A stretch of 64,000 nt of DNA, from positions 24,146,192 to 24,210,191 of the forward strand of contig CM041298.1 of the NCBI GenBank assembly GCA_023052935.1, given 5' to 3'. Source of the DNA: Piezodorus guildinii. Lineage: Eukaryota; Arthropoda; Insecta; Hemiptera; Pentatomidae. The translations under genes were made by a program, and so were the position numbers. This document shows positions 1-10,641 of the stretch, piece after piece (the stretch's first letter is position 1; the number at the start of each line of letters is the position of its first letter). The notes below the pieces were generated by a model. The model was not told the DNA's origin and ran no database searches. It worked only from the letters and a program-made list of their open reading frames with translations.

Positions 1-51
1 AAATATGAAATTTCAGTTTCATAGAACTTACCGTTTCTGCCCGGGAGTTAC

Positions 52-82
<31 letters not shown>

Positions 83-226
83 GCACACACACACACAGAC
101 CTTTTTGCGGGACTTGTTTATTTGGACTCAGGGGACCCTAAAACGTGTATTTCCGTTGAAAACTGGAATTCGAAAATTTTCACGATCGCAATACTTCCCC
201 TTACTATATATAGTAAGTGAAAGTAA
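1..226 (+). mobile_element. R875 repeat, 3' quarter (cut by window edge)
   Basis: Matches the 3' part of the R875 family: the block before the CA tract, a (CA)n tract at about 51-98, the GGACTTG-to-GATCGCAATAC block, then the palindromic end CTTACTATATATAGTAAG followed by TGAAAGTAAAA. The 5' part lies outside the window. A LINE fragment starts directly behind it. The short open frame here recurs in other copies but only follows the repeat, so I do not call it a gene. Confidence 0.85.
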
Positions 227-575
227 AAAAGGCTCATCTGCATGACTATCGTAAGGCCGATAAGGAATTACGTAGTAGAGCTTTGGGGCTCTACTAAACC
301 ATTAAATTCTTCTTGTATCCATTCCTCACAATCCAAAATCCTCAATACCCTTTACTTTGTCACGAATAAACTCATCCATAAAAAGTGTAATGTTCCCTTT
401 CTTGCCACCACTCGTTTTATGATAAACTCTATTCCTACTCTGACCCAGTAGTTTTAATTCTTGCTTCCTCTACAAACCCTGATATTCCTCTGAGGCCGAT
501 AAAAAGAAGAAGGTTCCGGGGACTTTATAGTTTGGCGTAGTTTTTGGAGAGCTGCCAGTGGGTAGTATCATATTC
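227..575 (+). pseudogene. Jockey-like LINE (family A), 3' end of ORF2
   Basis: Frames encode the family-A tail signature, with ELWGSTKP, SQSKIL and YFVTNKLIHK separated by indels. The same segment is recognisable at about ten other sites in this window. The fragment is 5' truncated, starts right after an R875 end, and lacks the RT catalytic part. It is a dead copy; the 3' boundary is approximate because no clean poly(A) is visible. Confidence 0.75.
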
Positions 576-635
576 ACTATATTTAATAATACATTTGTAA
601 ATATCAAAAAGTACGTTTTAGAAAAAAACAAACTA

Positions 636-705
636 TGTTTCAAAGTTCTTAAATTGACTTCAATAACAGAGGTAAGTAAAGAAGCACACAAGATTTTTTT
701 TTCAA
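636..705 (-). mobile_element. R875 repeat, 5' end fragment
   Basis: Read on the minus strand it shows the degraded R875 start: the CACACGACTTTCACTTACCTC region appears as its complement around GAGGTAAGTAAAG. Only about 70 bp remain. Confidence 0.55.
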
Positions 706-1309
706 TCGATTAAATAACTTCGACAAAATAATCCAAACTGGTAGATCTCAATTCGTTCCCCTCTATTATATTTATTTTAGAATATTTCATAATTGGTTGA
801 AAACAATACATGGCCGCGTATTGATGACGCTTTGACCACGTGACTTGTCTCTCATTGACATTAGCACGTGACACCCTCAAAGCAGGCACCACTCGATCCC
901 ATCCAGCCACCTCCCTCACAAAAGGCACTCATGTCCGAACCAAACGGCCACTTAACTCGGCTTAGGCTCAGTTGACAACGGATGGATTCGAGAATAAATT
1001 AAATAAATTATTTTCTCTAATTATTTACTAAAAAAATAAACTTCCAGACGTTAACAAGAAACTTTTTTAAAAGATTGAAAACACAAAAAATAAAATATAA
1101 GTCCCATTTTTATTCCACCAAAAATGGCAACAATCTTCGGGTTTTTTATTACACTGCGATTTGAAATAAGAAGAATTTTATTTATTTATTTTTTTTGTAG
1201 TTACCAGGTAATGTGGAAGTTACTCGAAATATACTAATGATGCAAGCTGGATAGGTGAAATATATTTTCACAAGTTATTAAAATATTTATATTGATAAAA
1301 TGTATCCTT
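706..1309. other. AT-rich stretch without recognised features
   Basis: No open frame longer than background, no repeat shared with the rest of the window, and no RNA gene signature seen. A more GC-rich patch at about 830-960 is unique here. Confidence 0.5.
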
Positions 1310-1510
1310 GTGGGCAGAGTGGCTGAGTGGGTTTGTACGCTTTGTTTTGAACTTTTAATACGAGTTCGCGTCTCGTTGCCGGGTTTTTTAATCAAAAAAT
1401 TTATTTCTCGTCCTCACCCATGGCCCGACAAACCCCTACAGAGGCTAGGTAGAGGCAATCCATGTATTTGAGGCTTGTCAGTAAATAGAAAAACAGCATG
1501 TTTTTGGAAA
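1310..1510 (+). mobile_element. tRNA-headed SINE-like sequence
   Basis: TGGCTGAGTGGG at 1320-1331 fits the pol III A box, and GAGTTCGCGTCTCG at 1362-1375 is a weaker B box about 35 nt later, as in tRNA genes. A non-tRNA body follows (CCCGACAAACCCC region). The cloverleaf is not complete, so this is read as a SINE head and not a working tRNA. A degenerate tRNA relic is possible. Confidence 0.5.
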
Positions 1511-1754
1511 AGGATCCAATATTAAATTACTTTATAAGTAATTTATAAAATAATTATAATGATGTTAGAATGGTTGTCTGTGTGTGGATATTGAGAAAAA
1601 GTTAATGTGGTGTGCAGTCTTCAAAACGACTAATTAAATAAAAACTTTTTTTTGGAAAGTACTGTATTAAATAATTATAACTAGTCATATTCAATGATAC
1701 TTCTAGCATCCTATGTTTTATACCTTCTTTTCTTTTTTAATAGTTTGTTTGTTT

Positions 1755-1860
1755 TTATTTAATTTCACTTTATGCTTCTGTGACGTCATACAATAGAACG
1801 ATCATACAGTGGGAGTCCTCAATTTTGCCTATCCAGGTTTAATTAGGATAGGGATCTTTA
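1755..1860 (-). mobile_element. SINE family S, 3' part
   Basis: The complement of the conserved SINE-S tail: AAAGATCCCTATCC, CCTGGATAGGCAAAAT and GGACTCCCACTG blocks, ending in the A-rich tail (here a T-rich start on the plus strand). The tRNA-like head is absent. Confidence 0.75.
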
Positions 1861-2269
1861 ATTATAATTGTTTAAAGTATTGAAACACAATTGTGAATCC
1901 TTATATTGGAATAATAATTATAATTGAGAATTTATAATCCCTACATTTCGCATTTATTTGCAAAATCCAAATTTACATGGAATTCAGAACTGAAAAATAA
2001 CTGTCAGTTGGGTTTTAATTAAATATGATAAGCGGAGATGAAATGATTTCTAAGAAAACTGATGAAAAACGAGGAAATACGAAATGTAAAAACTTCCTGG
2101 AAATTATATAAAAATTAATTCCTAATTAGTAGGGAATACAAATTAGCTCAATACAATTAATCTTTTTTGATCATGGTCTTATGACTTCAGATGTTAATTA
2201 ATAAAACGGCTGTCTTATTATATATTTATAAAAACGTAGGATATATTTCAGTATACGTATTTATATTAA
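1861..2269. other. AT-rich stretch without recognised features
   Basis: Nothing recognised on either strand; no shared repeat and no long open frame. Confidence 0.5.
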
Positions 2270-2612
2270 TTGGTAGCGGCGTGGTCTGGTAGATACAGCA
2301 CTAGCCTAATATGCTTCGGGTCCTGGATTTCTAATTCCGGCTGTGGCAGAATATTATTTTTTCTGTTACTTCAGTCTGGGGGAGGGGGAGAGCGGCCCTA
2401 GGGTATGGAGACCCTTCTGAGGCAGACCCAGCCTCTATAAAGTGGGTACCCAAAAAAAGTTGGGGAAAAACTTGGCGGTTGAGCGTGATCGAGGTCTAAT
2501 TACCTCATTTCACGGCCGTCAGCCTAGAAACAGTACGTATCTCTATAAGTACTAAGCCCAAGACTTTAAGATGGGTTGTAGTGGTACATGTTTTTTTTTT
2601 GTTTTATATCAG
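2270..2612 (+). mobile_element. second SINE-like element with tRNA-like head
   Basis: A GC-richer block in AT-rich flanks. It begins GGTAGCGGCGTGGTCTGGTA, similar to a tRNA D-arm region with an A-box-like TGGTCTGGTAG, followed by a B-box-like GGATTTCTAATTCC. A roughly 250-bp body follows and it ends in TGTTTTTTTTTTG. It is not repeated in this window, so SINE status rests on composition and boxes only. Confidence 0.45.
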
Positions 2613-2749
2613 TGCGGAACCAATATCTTTTCTGATTTAAAAAATATTAAGTATCCAACCACAATAAGGAATTTATAGAAACTTATTTACTTGTGGGCAC
2701 TACAATGCATATTGGATTCTGGTCTTCATCAGCAGTTTATTAATTTTGG

Positions 2750-3480
2750 CTCTGTTTGTCACAAATCTTCTCCAGCGGTGTACACCTTAAGACTCCAGGC
2801 CTGCCTCGACATCATCCTTCGTATAACACAGTCAGGTGCATCTCTCTTCTGCTAACCTCCTGGATGCTTGTAGAACAGCTTTCTGAGGAATATAATGGAA
2901 TCCATCCACTCCAATTGAAAAAACACACGATGAATCTCTCCGTACAAATCCTGCTCATCATTTTTGGATACTTCATCACTTCACAAAAGACTCGCAGTAC
3001 TTTCTTTCCCAAATCTCAAAGTTTCTTTTTCAGCTGTCAGGATCCATACTTTGCTGTCATATCCGACTGTCGGCTTCCCTACTGTTTTGTAGATTTATAC
3101 CTTCTTAAACTTAACGGAATTCGTAAGCCCCATAAGCAGTGGTCTTCTGCAATGATTCTGGTTTATGTCTACTAAAATTATCTAAGGTCATCAAGCCGCC
3201 AAGATTCCTGCATTCTAAAGTACGCTTTATTCAGTACTCTCCTAGGTTGATAGTCCGCTCTTCACAGTTCTTCTGAACGTTGATCTCAAACTATCTTTCT
3301 CTTGCAGCAATCGAGCATTCATCGCTGAGATCATCACCTCATCGGCAAACGCCAGGTGACGAACTAGGTGATTAAAAATGGTACCACCTGGATTGTTTTT
3401 ATTTTGCTGATTGCAGACTCCAATACTAGGTTTAAGAGAAGAAATGACAGTAAGAATACATACAAATGCCTTCATTGTTT
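2750..3480 (-). pseudogene. degenerate LINE reverse transcriptase fragment
   Basis: Minus-strand frames contain HLAFADEVMISAMN, a worn RT motif C (FADD to FADE), with downstream remnants DSKVWILTAEKETLRF typical of the thumb region of RTE-like LINEs. Stops and frameshifts interrupt it. The next block (3480-3612) carries an earlier RT motif on the opposite strand, so the element seems internally inverted. Family assignment is tentative. Confidence 0.5.
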
Positions 3481-3612
3481 CAGGATTCTGAAGAAACTTC
3501 TTAGTCTCCTTTGGATGACTTTCAAGGACAGATCCCGCAAGATCAAGATCAGACGCAGATGCTACAAAGGGATCAAAGTATGGAAAGGATTAAGGCAAGG
3601 TGTTCCACTGTC
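3481..3612 (+). pseudogene. RT motif B fragment on opposite strand to its neighbour
   Basis: Plus-strand peptide KVWKGLRQGVPLS resembles the GxRQGxxLSP block that normally precedes FADD in the same frame. Here FADE lies on the other strand just upstream. A short remnant with no coding potential. Confidence 0.45.
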
Positions 3613-3639
3613 AGAAATGTATAGGAAAATATAACCCCA

Positions 3640-4204
3640 AACCACCTTCTTTAAATAGGTATTCGTTTGAAAGGAATTTAAATTCCATTACTTTAGGGTC
3701 AGGAAATCTAAATATTATCCGCAAAGGAGGGATAAGGTGTCCGATGGTACGATATTTCCCTTGAAAAGGGGTTTCACCGTATAGAATTTTTCAATATTTT
3801 ATTCACTGTTAGCATATGCAATTTTTAGAGTTACAATTGAAGTTGAAAAACGGATATACTAAAACAGTCAAGGGTAAGTGTAGAACTGTGACCAACTCGA
3901 AAATTTATAGAAACAAAAAGTTAAACAATTATATTATTATATGAAAAATGCGAGTAGTTCGAATTTCTTTATTATTATCATGCACCTACAACATTTTTAT
4001 TTTAGAGAAAGTAATTTGCATTTTCAACCTATTAGCATTCCCTGACGAACATCCTGGCTAACAAAATTACTAAAGGAAATTTATTAGGAATCTGATGTAT
4101 TGAGATTGACATCTAATATTATGTTTAAAATAAAAACGGTTTTGAAAATCTTATTTCTTTTCAAAAGGAATAAATTTAATTCTTTATTTTTTTTTTAAAT
4201 CATA
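3640..4204. other. AT-rich stretch without recognised features
   Basis: No repeat or coding signal seen. Confidence 0.5.
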
Positions 4205-4400
4205 TTATAGCATTTAGCTTCAGGAGTCACCTGCACTGTAATGTCCAGTATAAGAGTATTCTCTGCCAAAGGTCGCGGTTTCCAAACCGAGAGTGAATAA
4301 AATCTATGATATTCTGCCCTTCGGTGGGGACGTAAATGGTGGTCCCGAGGCTGTGCGATGTCAGATACTCGTTAAAGATCCCTATCCTTATCAAAAATGG
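4205..4400 (+). mobile_element. SINE family S, 5' and middle part
   Basis: Contains the B-box-like GCGGTTTCCAAACCG, the CTTCGGTGGGGACGT block and GATGTCAGATACTCGTTAAAG, then breaks off after CCCTATCC. The 3' tail is missing. Confidence 0.7.
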
Positions 4401-5456
4401 ATACAAATAAACAATAAAATAACCAAATATAAAAATAAAGTTATTGCTACAGTATAAAAATGCTGCAAATTATTTCACAATTGTTTATTATTTCCAAATT
4501 ACAATGTTTGGATATAACTGTTAATATCGCTGTTTACAGACAATTAACTAATATAAAAAATAATAAATAATACAAAGGAACTTGTCCTAACACCAATAAC
4601 AATTTCAAAACGCTATCTCTGCTATCCTTAACCGTTTTCAATAATTCTTTTTCTGTAATAAAACATTAATTTTTTTGCCGTGTTCTCAGATAAGTAATTT
4701 GGAATTTAATTAAGCCTACCTATTTTAACTAGTTATTTACCTATATAGCTAATTTATTCCAACATTAATTAAAATATTAGTACGAATCTTAAATGAAAGA
4801 GGAAAATATTAATTTCAATTTTAACTAACGTGGACAAACTTAGTAAGTGCTGTAAATATATTTTATTAGGCAATTTATTTTATGTTATATTTTAGATCAT
4901 TAATACGTAATCCGTTAAAAAATCAAAGTTGGAAAATCAATCAAAGTTTCATTTTAAATTATTCCGTCTAGTTGTGCTCAAAACATAAGTGAACAGTTAA
5001 TCATTGGTGATTTTTTCCTCTATTTTTTTTTTTTTTTTTAGAAATGGATGAAAAAAATAAAATGGAAAAACGGAACGCTAACGAATGTATATGGGAAATT
5101 AATTTCAAATCCGAAAGTCAAACAAGGCCATGCATAATTCATCAGTACATCTAAATTATTACTCTTGTACTAGAACCTTTAAAACAATTTCACTCGAGTG
5201 ATCCATTTTAATAATTATAACTATAAAAAATTCATTTTTCAGCTAGCATAAATGCCGCTTTATTAATTTATTGTTATAATTATTTTAATTTGGGTTATGT
5301 GAAATAAAAAAGATAAAATAAAAAATGCTAAGGATGAGAAAAATACACTTATTTTCTTTTATTTTATTAATATCTTTCACTCTATATAACATTTTCTTTA
5401 AATCAAATGTACTCACATGTTTTATCCGAATGAAGTAATCTTACTTCAACGTTTGG
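4401..5456. other. AT-rich stretch without recognised features
   Basis: About 1 kb of very AT-rich DNA with a poly(T) run near 5022-5039. No genes, shared repeats or RNA signals seen. Confidence 0.5.
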
Positions 5457-6248
5457 TTTTTTTTTTTTTTTTTTTTTATTCATATTTTATTGAATTTTAC
5501 AACTGTATTAAGTAAAACTGTCGAATTAGAATAAAAGGCGTGAAAGGCTTGTGAAGAAACTACCCAGGGGTAGAACTTCGATGTTTATTTAAGTATGTAG
5601 ATCCCGAGGCCATCTTCTTTTCAATTGCCTCGGAGGGTTGTCAGGAATATGTGAGGCTGATAGGTTGCGGACAAGAGGGTTTATATGCACAGGGAGTTTG
5701 GAATTAAAAGTGGTATATCTGGTACAAGAAAGGTCTGCAACAAATGGGATATTAAGGTCGTTTTGGATGATTTTATTTGTGACGAAATAAGGAGCATTTA
5801 GGATTTTGCGAAGGATTTTGGATTGTAAGGATTGGATACGGGAGGAATGAGATAGCTTAGTAGAGCCCCAAATCTCAATTCCATATGTCCAGATGGGTCT
5901 GATGATGGTGACATAAATGAGCTTTTTGTAATGAATTGAAAGTTTTGAACGTTTGTCGAGTAAGTCTTGTAGTAATCGGTATCTACAGGCAGTCTCTTGT
6001 CGTTTTAGTCCGTGTGAGGATTCCATGTAAGACGTTTGTCAAAATGGAGTCCTAGTTATCGGATTTGTTCAACAGGTATGAGTGGGGTATTATTAAAGGA
6101 TACAGTGGGGCAGGAGTTCATCGGTTTGCGACGAAGGGTAAAGGTAATTTGGTGGGATTTATTAGGATTTATTTTAATCCTTTTGAATTTTAATTCAGGA
6201 TAAATCATTGAATTAGATACATTTTGGAGTTTTCTAGGACATTTTCAG
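5457..6248 (-). pseudogene. Jockey-like LINE (family A), 5'-truncated copy with poly(A)
   Basis: A poly(T) run at 5457-5477 is the tail of a minus-strand LINE. Next comes a short 3' UTR and the C-terminal part of ORF2 (frame 5589-6026) with TIIRPIWTYGIEIWGSTK, SLQSKILRKILNAPYF and the terminal PPRQLKRRWPRDL. A stop or frameshift near 6045 separates it from the upstream RT-thumb part (LRRKPMNSCPTV). The copy is 5' truncated at about 6248, beside a (TA)n tract, and has no catalytic RT core. Confidence 0.85.
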
Positions 6249-6276
6249 TAAAGGATTGATTATTGTATCTCACATT

Positions 6277-6277
<1 letters not shown>

Positions 6278-6328
<51 letters not shown>
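6278..6328. repeat. (TA)n microsatellite
   Basis: About 25 uninterrupted TA units directly at the truncated 5' end of the neighbouring LINE. Confidence 0.95.
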
Positions 6329-6330
<2 letters not shown>

Positions 6331-6394
6331 ATATTTAATTAATTTATTAGTTTACAAGTATGTTTAACTCGTAGAGCATGTCATTTAGTTGCTT

Positions 6395-6671
6395 CCATAG
6401 TTTTAGGTAACGTAACAGCCCTTCATGCCAACGGTCACGGTTTCAAACCCGCAGGTGGTCCTAGGATTTTTAATGGGAGTAAAAAATCCTTAGTTAGGCC
6501 GTCCTTCGGAGGGGACGTTAAAAGGTGGTCCGAGCATGTGCGATGTCAGGTACTCGTTAAAGATCCCTATCCTAATAAAACCTGGATAGGCAAAATTTAG
6601 GACTCCCACTGTAGCATCGTCCGATTAGCCATAGTAGTATAAAGTGACGTTAAATAAAAAAAAAAAAAAAA
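6395..6671 (+). mobile_element. SINE family S, most complete copy
   Basis: Has all recognised blocks in order: a tRNA-like region with B box CGGTTTCAAACCCG (6438-6451), TCCTTCGGAGGGGACGT, GATGTCAGGTACTCGTTAAAG, CCTGGATAGGCAAAATTTAG, GACTCCCACTG, and a tail ATAAAGTGACGTTAAAT followed by about 15 A. Several partial copies occur in the window, which supports a dispersed pol III-derived SINE. The A box is not clear, so the exact 5' end is uncertain. Confidence 0.75.
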
Positions 6672-7149
6672 TAGTTTTAGTTGTAATTATTATAATTATA
6701 GATATACTTAATTTAAATATATTTTTAATCGTACGAATTCAAGATCAATTTTTTTATTGTTTTAATCAGTACTAAAACTAAGGTTCATTTAATATTTCAA
6801 ACAAACAAAAGAAAAATAAGTTCACAAATGGCTTAAAAATCACAAACATTATCATATCTAACTATGATTATCAAATCTAATATTAACATTCCTTTTTCTG
6901 ACTATTTTTTGTTTTGTAAAAACAAATTTTTTTTTTCTTTATCATTTATGTACATTTAGACACAGTTACATTGGTAACGTTTTTTTATTCGAACCAGTAT
7001 AACTGCTAAACAGTAGTTACAAGCTACTAATGTTCAACAAAAAATGTTCCCCACTGCCATAGTAACTACCGTCAAAATTTTAATTCCAGCAATACAGAGA
7101 CAGAGTGTTTTAAAATACTGCCAAAACCAAAAAAAATGTTGGAAACGTG
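6672..7149. other. AT-rich stretch without recognised features
   Basis: No repeat or coding signal recognised. Confidence 0.5.
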
Positions 7150-7857
7150 ACTGTTTTCCATTTTTCGTCACTCTCCGTTAACTTTTACGCCAGTATGTAT
7201 GAGATAATTTTTTTTCTAAAATCTTTAACATTCCAATGGTATATTATACATGTATATTAATTACTCTTCTTAAGTTCAAAAACAAAATATTTTTGCAGTT
7301 ATCTCCTTAAGTTGGATATCGAATTCGTTCAACTTATATATTTACTTCTTTTTTAGCAATGCTAAACAGATGATATGGTCAATTTTATAAAATCTACTAA
7401 ACTAAAGGTACTTTAGAAGAAGAAATTTTGAAACATCGGCATTTAAGACCTATCTGACTATTTCAATAATAATGAAACCTACATGATATTAAAGTCCGTC
7501 CAATTTTATAATGATGTAGCGAGTTTAACCAAAATCTTTAAAGCTGTTATTGAGGAAATCGTAAAAATGTTCAAAATTCATTGTATAAAGTGGCTCTTCT
7601 GGTAAGCTGATTATAATGAAAAAGTTGCCGTAACATCTCGGCCATATATTCGTCTTAAATATGAAATTTCAGTTCCATACGACTAATGGTTTTTGCGCTG
7701 CACTTACCACACACACACAAAAAAAAAAAACCTTTTTTCGGGACTTAGTCATTTGGACTCAGAAGACCCTAAAACGTGTATTTCCATCGAAAGCTGAAAT
7801 TCGAAAATTTTTATGATCGCAATACTTTCTCTTACTATAAATAGTAAGTTAGAGTAA
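7150..7857 (+). mobile_element. R875 repeat, 5'-truncated, first of a tandem pair
   Basis: Aligns by eye with R875 from the TTTTCGTCACTCTCC block to the palindromic end, here CTTACTATAAATAGTAAG with one change. The CA tract has decayed to (AC)n plus an A run at 7711-7731. The next R875 copy starts only a few bases later in the same orientation. Confidence 0.85.
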
Positions 7858-7860
7858 ATA

Positions 7861-8735
7861 ACCTGGTGCGAGCAACACACGACTTTCACTTACCTCTGTT
7901 TTTAAAATCGATTGAAGAATTTTAAAACACAGTAAGAGATAAGAAGAAGTGAAACCATTAAAGAATGAATTAAATGAAATTTCTATAGAAACATGTGTTT
8001 TATAAAAAATCTATTATATTATTATCTAAGATAATCAGTTAGTTTTATCGGTATTTTCATCACTATGTATTAACTTTTACAAGCTTGTGTAATAGATAAT
8101 ATGTTTTCTAAAATATATAGCTTTCCAACGGTATATTATTGTTCTTATGTTCAAAAATGAAAAATTGCATAAAAAAATATTTTTTCTGCTTTCTCCTTTA
8201 GTTGGGTATCGAATCCATTCAATTTAAATATTTTCCTGTTTTTCATCAGTGGTAACAAGATATTATAGTTATTTTTATAGAATCAATAAAATTAAAGGTA
8301 ATTTAGAGAAAGGAAATTTAAAATATCGGCATTTAAGCCCTGTAAAACCATTTTATTCAGAATGAAACCTATATGATATTAAAGCGCATTCAATTCTACA
8401 TCGATGTAGTGAGTTTAATCAATATTTTTCGGAACCGTTTTCGAGGAAATCGAAAAAAGATGCAAAATGCATGGTATAAAGTGCCTCTTCTGGTAAGCTA
8501 AGTTTGATTAAAAAGGTTTTGTCTCGTCTCGGGCGTATATTTGTCTTAAATATGAAATTTCGGTTTCATAGGACTAACTTTTTTCATCCGGGAGTTACCA
8601 CACACACACAGACCTTTGTGCGGGTTATTTGGGCTCAGGGGACCTTAAAATGTATATTTCCGCTGAAAACTGGAATTCGGAAATTTTCACGATCGCATTA
8701 CTTTCACTTACTATATATAGTAAGTGAAAGTAAAA
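7861..8735 (+). mobile_element. R875 repeat, complete copy (reference)
   Basis: Used here as the type copy, about 875 bp. It starts CTGGTGCGAGC, has ACTTTCACTTAC at 7882-7893, then a conserved AT-rich body including TTTCTCCTTTAGTTGGGTAT and AGCGCATTCAATTC blocks. A short CA tract lies at 8599-8610. It ends in a perfect 32-bp palindrome (8700-8731) with arms ACTTTCACTTACTATA. The 5' 12-mer is thus repeated inverted at the 3' end. No coding capacity is visible. The layout resembles Helentron-associated elements (subterminal inverted repeat, internal microsatellite, 3' hairpin), but the CTRR terminus of classical Helitrons is absent. Confidence 0.9.
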
Positions 8736-9257
8736 TTGCCAAACTCCTTTGCCTATAAATGAATAAGAAACTAAGGTTTAAATAATTTTAAAAAAAATTA
8801 ACACAAAAAATTCTTGTATGGTTTAGTAAAACAGAAACAATATAGCTTTGGGTGTATCCAGTTAAAATAATTGCTAAATTATAGATTTCGCCTCTTTCCT
8901 CCCGCCAATAAATTGTATCAACGTCCCAGCCTAGGAGAGAGAGAAAGATATATGGCTGATCGGATAGAGTGGAGGTCTTGAACTTCACTGAACCGAAACA
9001 GAGCCAGGATAATCGGGAAACCTCCTTCATTAGGAAAATGGTTCCAGCAACAATTAACGGGAATCGTATCAATATTAGAACCGGTTTGATTCCGAAATCA
9101 CTTAGCAATATTGCCTTATGAAATGATGTGAAAAATAATTTTTATTTAGGAACATTCAAGCCCATAGAAATAACAGATAATTTATAAGCCAAGTATTATC
9201 AGTAATGTGTTTGGCTTCAGATTTAAGCAGACAGTTATTTAGACAGTAAATATATAT
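8736..9257. other. stretch without recognised features
   Basis: A 106-codon minus-strand open frame (8788-9108) has no recognisable motif and no support; treated as chance. No shared repeat. Confidence 0.5.
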
Positions 9258-9720
9258 ATTTTTTTTTTAAACATAATTTATTGAAATTTACAACTGTACT
9301 AAAAAAAATACATCAATTAAATATGATATTAGAAAAATGACATGAAAAAGACTTGTAGAAGAACTACCCAATGAAGAAGAACACTCCTGTAACTATTCTA
9401 AACTAGAAGGTCTCGGGGCCATCTCCTTTTCAGACGCCTCGGAGGATTGTCGGGAATTGAAGAGGAAGAATGGATTGAAACTAGAGGATTAGGGTGGAAA
9501 TGGAGTTTGTCATGAATGGAATGGTATCTAGATCTGACCAAATCAGCAACAGACGGAATATTAAGGTCTTTGTGGATCAGTTTATTAGATTCAAAATAAG
9601 GAGCATTGAGGATTTTACGAAGGATTTTGGATTGTAGGGATTGGATACGGGAAGAATTCGATGGTTTAGTAGAGCCCCAAAGCTCCACTCCGTAAGTCCA
9701 TATCGGCCTTATGATAGTTA
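9258..9720 (-). pseudogene. Jockey-like LINE (family A), 3' end inserted beside R875
   Basis: A T-rich tail is followed by the complement of the family-A 3' UTR and the ORF2 C-terminus: ELWGSTKPSNSSRIQSLQSK, RKILNAPYF and PPRRLKRRWPRDLL. The frame 9398-9688 is open but covers only about 95 residues. At its truncated 5' end it joins an R875 copy in the same orientation at 9721. Confidence 0.85.
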
Positions 9721-10525
9721 AATTTTAGGGTCCTCTGAGTCGAAATGAACATGTCCCGCAAAAAGGCCTGTGTGTGTGGAAATTCACGGGGGGAAACTAT
9801 AAGCGCTATAAAACTGAATTTCATATTTAAGACAACTATACGCCCTAGATGTTACAGAATCTTTTTTATCAAAATCAGCTAACCAGAAGAGCTACTTTAT
9901 ACTATGCATTTTGCACCTTCACCTTGCAAAATTTACTAAAAAAAACGGGTCTTACGATTTTGATTGAACTCTATATATAGATGTAAAATTTGATGGGCTT
10001 TAATACCATGTAGGTTTAATTCTGATTGAAATTGTCTGACAGGGCTTAAATGCCGATATTTTAAGTTTTCTTTCTCTATAGTACCTTTAATTTTATAGAT
10101 TTAAAAAAAAAAATTGGAACATTATATTATTAGCATTGATAAATAACTGGTAAATATGCATGTTGAGGGAATTTGATAAACAACTAAAGAAGAAAAGTGC
10201 AAACATATTCTTTTATGCAATTGTTTTGTGTTTGAACACAAGAATAGTAATATAGATGTATAATATATCGTTTGATAGCTAAAGAATTTAGAAAAAATAT
10301 TATCTAATATACAGAATTTTAAAGGTTAATGGAGAGTGATGAAAAGCCCATAAAACTAACTGATTGTTGTTGACAAAAATAGATTTTTTAATAATACACA
10401 TGTTTCTAAAAATAAAATAATTAAGAATTCTTTAACAATTTATTTGTATCTTTAAATGTATTTAAAAATTCTTAAATTCATTTTAACAATGGAGGTAAGT
10501 GAAGGTCGTGTGTTGCGCGCACCAG
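9721..10525 (-). mobile_element. R875 repeat, nearly complete; 3' end replaced by LINE
   Basis: Read on the minus strand it runs from GGTGCGCGCAACACACGACC, through the intact body, to the TGTGTGTG tract and the GTCCCCTGAGTCC region. The terminal palindrome is missing where the Jockey fragment begins. Confidence 0.85.
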
Positions 10526-10641
10526 ATTTTTTCGCTTAAGATTGAGAGCTTATAGAAAATAAGTGTTTGAATGAGGTAAAGGGATTTTACCAATGAAAAT
10601 GGCAGATGAGTTCCAAAGTTTCGTTGCATAGACGATAAATG

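Noticed and set aside
1310..1400. Possible functional tRNA gene
   Set aside because: A and B boxes are present but no complete cloverleaf or acceptor stem pairing; better read as a SINE head.
8788..9108. 106-codon minus-strand frame as a gene
   Set aside because: No ATG-linked context, motif or neighbour support; length is not exceptional for chance in this amount of DNA.
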